Assembly: GCA_002505185.1 (NCBI GenBank)
Contig: DAUP01000120.1
Location: 329 to 10,394 of the forward strand
Direction of reading: 5' to 3'
DNA: 10,066 nt
Source: Ferroplasmaceae archaeon UBA567
Lineage (GTDB): Archaea > Thermoplasmatota > Thermoplasmata > Thermoplasmatales > Thermoplasmataceae
This document shows, in pieces, positions 1 through 4,955 of this stretch. Positions within the stretch are counted from its first letter, which is position 1, and each line of letters starts with the position of its first letter. A program made the position numbers and the translations under genes. The notes under the pieces were generated by a model that did no database searches, was not told where the DNA came from, and worked only from the letters and a program-made list of their open reading frames with translations.

Positions 1-476
1 CTCCATTGATCCGGGGAATTGCTGGACTGGCAGGCTTTGATATTATCAGTGTTGAAGGAATGAATGGAAGGGTAGATACAAATTACAGTAACATAATTTC
101 GGCTGCTATAAGATCATTTGAAAAATATGATTTCATACTTATAAACATAAAAGGCACGGACATTGCCGGGCATGATAGAAAACCTCTACTAAAGAAAGAG
201 GTGATAGAGAAGGTGGATTCAGTGATTGTACCGTTGCTAGAATTATTACCAGAAACGCTTATTGTGGTTACCGGAGATCATAGCACACCATGCTCATTTG
301 GAGACCATACTGGAGATCCTGTGCCAATACTATTCGCCACTGATGGCATTATTAATGATAATGTAAAAACCTTTGATGAGCTGAGCGTTTCAACAGGCTA
401 TTATAAGATAACAAGTAATGATATCATGCCCTTAATAATGTCCTATTCAGACAGATCAGAAAAATATGGCGCATGA
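1..476 (+). CDS. apgM: 2,3-bisphosphoglycerate-independent phosphoglycerate mutase, archaeal type (C-terminal part)
   Basis: This is the last ~158 codons of a gene cut by the left edge; the frame is open from base 3 with no start visible, so the start lies outside. The family is about 400 residues long, so roughly the C-terminal 40% is present. ApgM interconverts 3- and 2-phosphoglycerate in glycolysis and gluconeogenesis and belongs to the alkaline phosphatase superfamily. Visible hallmarks are the metal-ligand segment GTDIAGHD near nt 155, the segment TGDHSTPCSFGDHTGDPVP near nt 272-325, and a C-terminal helix with DIMPLIMSY. The C-terminal ligands are intact, so nothing suggests decay. It converges with rnz: the TGA at 474-476 lies only 5 bases from the rnz stop, leaving almost no room for separate terminators. 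An alternative assignment to another alkaline-phosphatase-superfamily enzyme is unlikely given these motifs. Confidence 0.9.
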   Translation, partial: PLIRGIAGLAGFDIISVEGMNGRVDTNYSNIISAAIRSFEKYDFILINIKGTDIAGHDRKPLLKKEVIEKVDSVIVPLLELLPETLIVVTGDHSTPCSFGDHTGDPVPILFATDGIINDNVKTFDELSVSTGYYKITSNDIMPLIMSYSDRSEKYGA

Positions 477-481
477 TATTT

Positions 482-1414
482 CTATGCAAGGCTCAGGAGA
501 TTTCCATTTTTTTCCACATCATACTGCTGTAATTCATGGCTAAGATAAGATTCCATAAAAACTTCCTTTGCATCCATGAGAAGTGTGTCAAGGTCATTGT
601 ACCTGGAACTGTAATGAAAGAGGAATAATTTTTTCACATTCCCTGCTGAGGCAATTTCGGCTGCCTGCCTTGCTGATGTGTGCCCGTATTCATTTACCAT
701 TGGCTCCATTGATGAATCCATGGTTGTATCATGTATAAGAACATCGGCATTTCTGGCAAATTCCGGCATTTCAGCAACTGGCCTCGTATCACCAGTATAT
801 ACTATTTTTCTGCCCCTTTTTATACCCAGTGCCATATCATCTAATCTGTATTCCTTTCCCTTAATTTTCACCATTCCATTTTTTCTAAGTTCTTCAAGCC
901 TGTAAACGGGAAATCCTATTTGATCCACTTTTGCTTTGTCTATTTTTATGAGATCTTTCTCCTCAAGGGAATATGAAATAGATGGAACCGTATGGTTGTT
1001 TGCCATTGTCCTTATGGTGAATTTTCCAAAATCATAGAAAGTTCCCGGCACAACTTCGTAGACATTTATTACATAGTTTATTCTCTGATAGCCAAGGTGT
1101 ATTGCATTGCGGATAAAGTTGACTGCCCCAACAGGTCCGAATATGTTCACTTCCTCTGTACGCCCCAGGAAGGACAGGGAATTCAGAAGCCCCGGCAATC
1201 CGAGAAAATGATCGGCATGAAAATGTGATATAAATATATTTGAAAGGGACATAAACGAGACCCTGCTCTTCATAAACTGTTTTTGTGTACCCTCTCCGCA
1301 GTCGAAAAGGTTCAGTACATCATCAACCTGAACGGCAACTGCAGGTAAACTCCTTCCAGGTTTCGGCATTGATCCTCCTGTTCCCAGAAAGGTGATTCTG
1401 ATATTTGAAGCCAT
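482..1414 (-). CDS. rnz: Ribonuclease Z (tRNase Z, short form)
   Basis: This is a metallo-beta-lactamase-fold endonuclease that removes 3' trailers from pre-tRNA in the cytoplasm. Counting from the chosen Met, the N-terminus has the ITFLGTGGS strand-loop, then FDCGEGTQ, then the zinc motif HFHADH (about residues 64-69). Further ligands follow: NHTVP (His near 141), YTGDTRP (bridging Asp near 209), the tRNase Z-typical YGHTSARQA and LFLFHYSSRY (His near 267). At ~310 residues it is the expected size for a short-form enzyme. ATG at 1418-1420 gives MIMAS, but ATG at 1412-1414 gives MASNIRITFLG. The second sits ~23 bases downstream of an AT-rich TATA-like element at 1431-1442, as for a leaderless mRNA, so I chose it; only two residues are at stake. 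It is divergent from the DUF1805 gene and convergent with apgM. Confidence in the family is high. Confidence 0.93.
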   Translation of the reverse strand: MASNIRITFLGTGGSMPKPGRSLPAVAVQVDDVLNLFDCGEGTQKQFMKSRVSFMSLSNIFISHFHADHFLGLPGLLNSLSFLGRTEEVNIFGPVGAVNFIRNAIHLGYQRINYVINVYEVVPGTFYDFGKFTIRTMANNHTVPSISYSLEEKDLIKIDKAKVDQIGFPVYRLEELRKNGMVKIKGKEYRLDDMALGIKRGRKIVYTGDTRPVAEMPEFARNADVLIHDTTMDSSMEPMVNEYGHTSARQAAEIASAGNVKKLFLFHYSSRYNDLDTLLMDAKEVFMESYLSHELQQYDVEKNGNLLSLA

Positions 1415-1420
1415 AATCAT

Positions 1421-1481
1421 GTATTACTAGATAATATATTATTTTTGATAAATTAATTATATATCAAAGGCATATAATAGT
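1421..1481. promoter_or_regulatory. Divergent promoter region between rnz and the DUF1805 gene
   Basis: This 61-bp AT-rich spacer must hold both promoters. On the + strand TTATATAT at 1457-1464 is centred about 22 bases before the ATG at 1482. On the - strand AATAATATATTAT (1430-1442) is centred about 23 bases before the inner rnz ATG at 1414. Both spacings fit leaderless transcripts, and neither start is preceded by a GGTGA-type ribosome binding site. The TATA assignments are by eye; transcript start mapping would settle them. Confidence 0.5.
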
Positions 1482-1769
1482 ATGATAAATCAGGAGATAG
1501 AAATAAAAGGCAGGAAATATCAGTATATCAACGAAAAGATAGGAAAAAAGGCACCATTGATAATTTTAAAGGGTGAAAATGGATATATAATGTGCGGGTA
1601 TCTCAACATAGAGGCGGCCAATTCCCTTGGAGATGTGGCAGTCAGAGTATCAGGTGTGAACGACATCAACGACGTTTTAAATACTAAGGTCAATGCCTGT
1701 ACAGAAAATGCAAAGAAACTTGGCATAAATACCGGTGACAATATAATAGATATTGTAGATAAATTATAA
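1482..1769 (+). CDS. DUF1805 domain protein
   Basis: A 95-residue cytoplasmic protein made almost entirely of one DUF1805 domain, a small family found in archaea and in Bacillus (YunC) without an agreed function. Diagnostic stretches are APLIILKGENGYIMCGYLN near residues 24-42, EAANSLGDVAVRVSGVNDI near 44-62, then DVLNTKVNACTENAKKLGI and a closing GDNIIDIVDKL. The Cys in MCGYLN, the AANSLGD helix and the KV..(C)TE.AK.LGI segment are what I recognise. The length equals the family norm. There is no signal peptide or membrane helix. The ATG at 1482 follows a TATA-like box at leaderless spacing and there is no upstream alternative. It lies 59 bp before the ribbon-helix-helix gene on the same strand, but that gene has its own promoter, so co-transcription is uncertain. 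Confidence 0.85.
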   Translation: MINQEIEIKGRKYQYINEKIGKKAPLIILKGENGYIMCGYLNIEAANSLGDVAVRVSGVNDINDVLNTKVNACTENAKKLGINTGDNIIDIVDKL

Positions 1770-1777
1770 AGATATAA

Positions 1778-1801
1778 TGGTAAACCGGTAAACCGGTAAA
1801 C
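1778..1801 (+). repeat. Three tandem 8-bp iterons, candidate operator
   Basis: Three contiguous copies of YGGTAAAC lie at 1778-1785 (TGGTAAAC), 1786-1793 (CGGTAAAC) and 1794-1801 (CGGTAAAC). Two ACCGGT palindromes form at the junctions. The array stops exactly where the TATA-like element of the next gene begins, so it occupies the TFB-recognition (BRE) position and upstream. A further ACCGG lies at 1808-1812 just past the TATA box. The next gene looks like a ribbon-helix-helix protein, a class that binds short tandem repeats as stacked dimers, so autoregulation is a reasonable inference. Confidence 0.6.
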
Positions 1802-1829
1802 TTATATACCGGATTACAATATATAATTA
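1802..1829 (+). promoter_or_regulatory. TATA box and leaderless start of the ribbon-helix-helix gene
   Basis: TTATATA at 1802-1808 is centred 24 bases before the ATG at 1829, the spacing expected for a leaderless archaeal mRNA. The iteron array abuts it on the upstream side and an ACCGG half-copy on the downstream side, so a bound regulator would be expected to interfere with TBP/TFB. The assignment is by eye. Confidence 0.5.
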
Positions 1830-2302
1830 TGATAGAAGAAAATAAAGAAAATGAAACAACAAATGAAAATGAGAATGTAGTGAGGAAAACCATATCCATT
1901 AAAGGAGTTAGTGCAGATCTATATAGAAAGATACAGAAGTTATCAAATGAGACGGGAAAAACTATAGGGCAGGTCACAGACGATGCCTACAGATCCTTTA
2001 TGGGAACAGTAGAAAACGCAAAGCATATCTCGGAAGGATTTGTAAGAGGTATGAAGGAAGGTTCTTCCCAATTCATAGAGAATATTAAGGAACTTGAAAT
2101 CACCGGTGATGACCTTAAAGAAATTGGAAGGAAAATCATATTTAAAAATATAGAGAACCTCACCTTTAAGGATATAGACAATGAAACCTTTGACAAATAT
2201 GTCAATGCCATTATATTGGTCAAAACCGTTACAATACCTAAAAATCTTAGCAAGGCAAAGATTCTGTTAAAGGGAAATTTTATTGATAAAATAATACAAT
2301 AA
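1829..2302 (+). CDS. Probable ribbon-helix-helix DNA-binding protein with unknown C-terminal region
   Basis: A 157-residue soluble protein. Residues 1-18 are an acidic, Asn/Glu-rich tail. Residues ~19-58 fit a ribbon-helix-helix fold: a short beta strand (RKTISIKGV), a first helix (SADLYRKIQKLSNETG), a turn (KTIGQ) and a second helix (VTDDAYRSFM). Residues 59-157 are charged and helical, with repeated IxxLxxxDI-like spacing (NIKELEITGDDLKEIG, then NIENLTFKDIDNETF); I do not recognise this part. No membrane helix or signal peptide is present. The start is fixed by the TATA box 24 bases upstream. The tandem iterons at that promoter support a DNA-binding, probably autoregulatory role; this is inference from fold and context, not a recognised regulator family. 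A T-rich stretch follows the stop, and the gene converges with the unassigned minus-strand gene. Confidence 0.6.
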   Translation: MIEENKENETTNENENVVRKTISIKGVSADLYRKIQKLSNETGKTIGQVTDDAYRSFMGTVENAKHISEGFVRGMKEGSSQFIENIKELEITGDDLKEIGRKIIFKNIENLTFKDIDNETFDKYVNAIILVKTVTIPKNLSKAKILLKGNFIDKIIQ

Positions 2303-2334
2303 TTTTTTGAAAGAATTTATTTTAATTTTTTTGA
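2303..2334 (+). terminator. Oligo-T terminator after the ribbon-helix-helix gene
   Basis: Directly after the TAA the + strand carries T6 (2304-2309), TTTATTTT and then T7 (about 2326-2332). Archaeal RNA polymerase terminates at such T-runs without needing a hairpin. The last run lies inside the 3' end of the convergent gene, so the two transcripts would overlap slightly. Confidence 0.45.
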
Positions 2335-2867
2335 TCCTTGTAAAAAAAAGTACTCTCCACATCAGAAATTACAGCATCATACATATTTTTGTGTTCCTCA
2401 ATATAATTATAAATGTCGGTGTGTAATGGTAACCAGTATTTTTCAATATACTCTGGATTTACAGCCTGTATGAATTTATTGTTTACTCTGAAAATGCTGT
2501 CAGTAACTTCAGAATTAACCGTTTCAGGATCTTTCCAGTAACCTTTTAAATAAGAATTCACAACGGTTTCTATTATATCCACAATGTTTTTCTTTGTAAT
2601 TTCCTCAGCATTATGAATTTCAAACAATTTGCCCCTGGACAGTGTCATGTATTTTTCATAATTGATTTCTGGGAAATAAACATTGAACGATTCCTGTAAC
2701 ATTGCTATTTCTTTATGCTGATCCTTATCCTTTTCAAAATCCTCTCTGGAAGTGTATGTTACTATTAAGTTATCAACATTTAATTTATGAACATACCTGA
2801 TAAAATCCTCATATTGGTATCCTATAGTATTTTCATGCATTTTCCTTAGAGTAGAGACAATTATCAT
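2322..2867 (-). CDS. Conserved-looking protein of unknown function
   Basis: I do not recognise this 181-residue protein with confidence. It is soluble, with no signal peptide or membrane helix, and mixed alpha/beta in appearance. It has an N-terminal strand MIIVSTL, a helix QYEDFIRYVHKL, a second strand DNLIVTYTS, then a mostly helical, Tyr- and Glu-rich remainder ending in a Lys-rich tail. The opening (strand ending in ST, then a His-containing loop RKMHENT, then a helix and a second strand) faintly recalls the start of the TraB/ChaN/TIKI superfamily, where a G-S/T-x-H motif sits in that loop. Here the Gly is missing and I see no clear second motif, so this is only a lead. ATG at 2865-2867 is the first in frame and lies ~26 bases after a TTTTAAAT-like box at about 2889-2896. 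It runs away from the orphan right-end hairpin at 2939-2978, which lies immediately upstream of its promoter. Confidence 0.6.
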   Translation of the reverse strand: MIIVSTLRKMHENTIGYQYEDFIRYVHKLNVDNLIVTYTSREDFEKDKDQHKEIAMLQESFNVYFPEINYEKYMTLSRGKLFEIHNAEEITKKNIVDIIETVVNSYLKGYWKDPETVNSEVTDSIFRVNNKFIQAVNPEYIEKYWLPLHTDIYNYIEEHKNMYDAVISDVESTFFYKDQKN

Positions 2868-2888
2868 AGGGATATATACCTTCGTTAC

Positions 2889-2896
2889 ATTTAAAA
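2889..2896 (-). promoter_or_regulatory. TATA-like box for the unassigned minus-strand gene
   Basis: Read on the minus strand this is TTTTAAAT, centred about 26 bases before the ATG at 2867, which suits a leaderless mRNA. A second AT-rich element (TATATA at 2872-2878) lies too close to the start to serve. Assigned by eye in an AT-rich background. Confidence 0.35.
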
Positions 2897-2938
2897 TTAA
2901 GTTAAAATCAACCTAATCGAGTCGATAATTTAACATAT

Positions 2939-2978
2939 AAGCGGTAAGCCCCATGCGTTAGCTTGGGGAGGATGTCAC
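2939..2978 (+). mobile_element. Orphan right end of an IS605/TnpB-type element (omega-RNA 3' hairpin)
   Basis: The core CCCCATGCGTTAGCTTGGGG at 2949-2968 folds into a strong hairpin: CCCC pairs with GGGG, then A-T, one T-T mismatch, GC with GC, and a GTTA loop. It is preceded by AAG-CGG-TAA-GCC and followed by AGGATGTCAC. This layout (AAG.(A)GCCCC, hairpin, GGGGAGGATGTCAC) is that of the right ends of IS200/IS605-group elements, which also form the 3' part of the TnpB guide RNA. In the TnpB reading frame it gives K-R-stop-A-P-C-V-S-L-G-R-M-S, two base changes from the common TnpB tail K-Q-E-A-P. No TnpB or TnpA gene lies upstream, and stops in that frame occur within 40 bases, so it is a solo end or relic. 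The apparent element boundary is at 2978/2979. Confidence 0.6.
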
Positions 2979-3424
2979 TGAAATATTGCACGCACTGATA
3001 GGAAAATATATAATATTATATAAGTTATAAAAATAATATTTTCACCAGATCTAAATTTCTTTCTATAAAATAACAGCTCTGCAGGACTAAATTTATGCGT
3101 ATATATCAATATGATATAACCAAGTGTGATCCATATCACTATCTGATTAACTGATGTGGAAAGGAAATAAACTATAAAAAATATATAAGGAAAAATTAAT
3201 AAAGCCAAATAAGAACTTCACATAAAAGTTAGAACATCAACCAAAATGTAACGAATAAATGGCTTGAATTTCTTTAATGTGACTAGGTTATCATTAATTG
3301 TCGCTTCTTCTTTTAGCAACCGTGGCAAAGCCTTCACTTCATGCAATTCAAATGCTAAATAAACAATTAATAGAACAATCAGCAGAATAGGAAAAATGAA
3401 GGAAAAGTCACCAATAAATGTCAT
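2975..3424 (-). pseudogene. Broken tandem paralogue of the four-helix membrane protein (in-frame TGA)
   Basis: An ATG at 3424 opens a frame of 68 codons ending in TGA at 3218-3220; the same frame then continues without a stop for 80 more codons to TGA at 2975-2977. Joined, the product aligns nearly without gaps to the neighbouring 151-residue protein. The first half shares E-L/V-K, then DNLVTLKKFK versus DNIVVFKKFK. The second half shares THKFSPAEL versus IHKFNIAEL and ends in SVRAIF versus VVHVIF. The joined frame is 149 codons plus stop, close to 151. The simplest reading is a duplicate inactivated by one nonsense mutation. A TTG at 3208 could restart the second half but has no convincing ribosome binding site. 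The final TGA is supplied by the TCAC of the mobile-element end, so the last codon or two are not native. Alternatives are a sequencing error or two separately made halves. It is the last gene of the minus-strand unit, 19 bases after the intact copy; a weak AGTGAT at 3429-3434 precedes its ATG. Confidence 0.75.
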
Positions 3425-3443
3425 TCAAATCACTAACAGCTCT

Positions 3444-3899
3444 TTAAAATATAACATGCACTACAACATATAAATATATTATGGAATAAGCAATCAAAAC
3501 TATGATCGAAATACGATCAATTTTAGGTTTACGAGACCTCAGTTCCGCAATGTTAAATTTATGTATATGTATTGACGATGAGTTGATAAAGTGAAACCAT
3601 GCACTTATTTGTATGAATGTTGTAAAAAAGAAAATAATATAAAAAACTATTGAATAATTGAATATTAGTATAACCGAAAAAGTATTTCCCAGATAAATTA
3701 CAAATATTAATAACATAAAATAAATAATAGATTTAAATTTTTTGAACACTACAATATTATCACGAATCAATGCATTTTTTTTTGTCATGCGTAGCAAAAT
3801 TTTAAGTTCATAACATGTGAATATTAAAGAGCTCCAAAATAAAATATAGAAAATTAGTGAAATAATTATTGAAATAGTAAATAATAAGGTACCTGGCAA
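3444..3899 (-). CDS. Small four-helix membrane protein of unknown function
   Basis: A 151-residue, very hydrophobic protein I cannot assign to a named family. Membrane segments lie at about residues 5-29, 57-77, 79-101 and 131-151. The loop between the first two is strongly basic (KKNALIRDN then KKFK), suggesting a cytoplasmic position. Another charged loop (HIHKFNIAELRSRKPKID) precedes the last helix. These two loops are the parts best conserved in the broken downstream copy, so they are probably functional. The frame starts with TTG at 3899, because no ATG occurs before residue 38. Five bases upstream is GGTGAT, a good archaeal ribosome binding site, which overlaps the stop of the secreted-protein gene; translation should be coupled to it. 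The DNA is markedly more AT-rich than the enzyme genes in this window, as expected for membrane proteins or acquired DNA. A partner or immunity role for the secreted protein is inference only. Confidence 0.7.
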   Translation of the reverse strand: MPGTLLFTISIIISLIFYILFWSSLIFTCYELKILLRMTKKNALIRDNIVVFKKFKSIIYFMLLIFVIYLGNTFSVILIFNYSIVFYIIFFFTTFIQISAWFHFINSSSIHIHKFNIAELRSRKPKIDRISIIVLIAYSIIYLYVVVHVIF

Positions 3900-3904
3900 T
3901 ATTA

Positions 3905-3910
3905 ATCACC
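3905..3910 (-). promoter_or_regulatory. Ribosome binding site that fixes a TTG start, overlapping a stop codon
   Basis: On the minus strand this reads GGTGAT, complementary to the archaeal 16S 3' end. It is followed by five bases and then the TTG at 3899-3897. Its TGA is also the stop codon of the secreted-protein gene, so the terminating ribosome is positioned to restart on the membrane-protein gene. The same arrangement occurs at gcvPA/gcvPB, which supports reading it as real. Confidence 0.6.
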
Positions 3911-4778
3911 AGAGAGGTTCATCAAATGGATTCCAAACACTGGAGTGCGGAAACATGGCAAGGATAGAGTTATACGATGCACCATTTCCTCCTGCTATTG
4001 CAAGTGGAACATATATGCCGCTGCTGTGAGACTGTGCTGTTCCTGTAAATGCCCCCTCTTCTCCATATACTCCCACCTGATAGAAGTTATACCATGCTGT
4101 GCCCCAGCTTGTACCTGTGTCGAAATAAAATGTTGGGTCGTGATTAGCCAGTGCGTATAGATACACTGCAACAAAATCAACCGCCAGAGCAGCAGCTACT
4201 GCCCCAAACGCAGCTAATGCACCTGCGGCAGCGGCGGCTGAAACGTCACCTAATGTATCCCCAATTCCTGTAGAAACTGCCTCCCCAAAGAATGCAACTA
4301 TTTTAGCTGTAGTGAAGTCTGATGTTTCTATTACTGGGATTTTCATTACAACAAGCACTGCCTCATGGTTTTGTGGGTATTTATAATATGTACCCACACA
4401 ATCACCTGGAACATGTGCATTGTTCTGGCGTATTATACTCATATTCAAGTATATTCTACTTCCGGATGAAAACACTGTTACTGTTCCAAAATGCCCTTTC
4501 TCGATTATAACCTGTTTAGCCGAGGAGTAATTGACTGAAAACACCATATTTATATTCATCTTTTTTTCCATAACATTTACATTTCCATGATATTTATCTA
4601 ATGTTAAGGATCCAGGAACATGTCTAGTCGGATACTTGTTTAGAGGAGTGGAATGGGAAGCTGCAACAGTAGATTTATCAAAAGCACCAGATGAAAAGTT
4701 ATCAGTCACAGGAACAAAAGCCATCATTACAAATATTGCTGCCATTAACACACCTATTATTATCTTCTTTTTACTCAT
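3906..4778 (-). CDS. Secreted protein with an Ala/Gly-rich hydrophobic segment, function unknown
   Basis: A 290-residue exported protein I do not recognise. Residues 1-25 form a clear signal sequence: a KKK n-region, then the hydrophobic run IIIGVLMAAIFVMMAFVPV. Residues 26-75 are Ser/Thr-rich and polar. Residues 75-150 look beta-rich (for example MNINMVFSVNYSSAKQVIIE, and VLVVMKIPVIE near 141). Residues ~158-212 are hydrophobic with small-residue packing: IVAFFGEAVSTGIGDTLGD, then an almost pure Ala/Gly stretch near 180-200, then DFVAVYLYALA. The C-terminal 75 residues are aromatic- and Gly-rich, ending in NPFDEPLW. There is a single Cys (near 127), so no disulfide is possible within the chain. 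The Ala/Gly segment could be a helical hairpin or a membrane-inserting part, as in some pore-forming exported peptides; that is a guess from composition. It is the first gene of a minus-strand unit with two related membrane-protein copies. The ATG at 4778 is preceded by a TATA-like repeat at leaderless spacing. Confidence 0.72.
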   Translation of the reverse strand: MSKKKIIIGVLMAAIFVMMAFVPVTDNFSSGAFDKSTVAASHSTPLNKYPTRHVPGSLTLDKYHGNVNVMEKKMNINMVFSVNYSSAKQVIIEKGHFGTVTVFSSGSRIYLNMSIIRQNNAHVPGDCVGTYYKYPQNHEAVLVVMKIPVIETSDFTTAKIVAFFGEAVSTGIGDTLGDVSAAAAAGALAAFGAVAAALAVDFVAVYLYALANHDPTFYFDTGTSWGTAWYNFYQVGVYGEEGAFTGTAQSHSSGIYVPLAIAGGNGASYNSILAMFPHSSVWNPFDEPLW

Positions 4779-4796
4779 TATGATATAAACGTTTCA

Positions 4797-4809
4797 ATAT
4801 ATATATATG
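4797..4809 (-). promoter_or_regulatory. TATA-like promoter element for the secreted-protein unit
   Basis: An alternating AT tract is centred about 25 bases before the ATG at 4778, which fits a leaderless mRNA for the whole secreted-protein and membrane-protein unit. No other promoter-like element is obvious inside the unit, since its genes are 6 and 19 bases apart. Confidence 0.45.
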
Positions 4810-4870
4810 TCGATAATAAAAGTAATAAATAGTTTAGCAATAAATTAAAGTATATTTCTAATTCCTATAA

Positions 4871-4955
4871 GTTGAAGGAACCACGGGTAGTGTGTACCTC
4901 ATAAAGGAAACCATATGTGAAGCAGGAAGATCTGAACATTATGGGGAATGTGAAA
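4871..4955 (+). mobile_element. Possible degraded TnpB C-terminus / right end
   Basis: Immediately after a TAA the frame starting at 4871 reads VEGTTGSVYLIKETICEAGR and continues SEHYGE. The order TTG-S, I-K-x-E, E-A-G resembles the low-complexity C-terminal tails of archaeal TnpB proteins. The DNA GAAGCAGGAAG at 4919-4929 equals the sequence that usually leads into the right-end hairpin, and GGGGAATGTGA at 4943-4953 resembles its 3' arm and terminus. The CCCC arm is absent, so no hairpin forms. The 3' end of the NUDIX gene overlaps it on the other strand. This is a low-confidence reading based on recalled family patterns; the region could be unrelated. Confidence 0.22.

Noticed and set aside
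678..1228. Plus-strand open frames opposite rnz
   Set aside because: They overlap essential RNase Z motifs in antisense and show no start signals.
1778..1812. CRISPR-like or origin repeat interpretation of the 8-bp repeats
   Set aside because: The units are directly abutted without spacers and only three in number; position at a promoter fits an operator better than a CRISPR or replication origin.
1690..1977. Minus-strand hydrophobic frame across the DUF1805/ribbon-helix-helix junction
   Set aside because: It spans two well-supported plus-strand genes and their promoter, and its hydrophobicity is the antisense reading of Lys/Asn/Glu-rich codons.
3218..3220. Recoding of TGA (selenocysteine or tryptophan) in the membrane paralogue
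   Set aside because: TGA is used as a normal stop for other genes here (apgM, gcvPA, the secreted protein), no selenocysteine insertion structure is evident, and the intact paralogue has no Cys or Trp at this place. A nonsense mutation is simpler.
3945..4180. Cys-rich frames overlapping the end of the secreted-protein gene on both strands, considered as a small Cys-rich peptide
   Set aside because: They are alternative frames of the secreted-protein coding region. The minus-strand frame with its signal sequence, promoter and coupled downstream gene is the better supported one.
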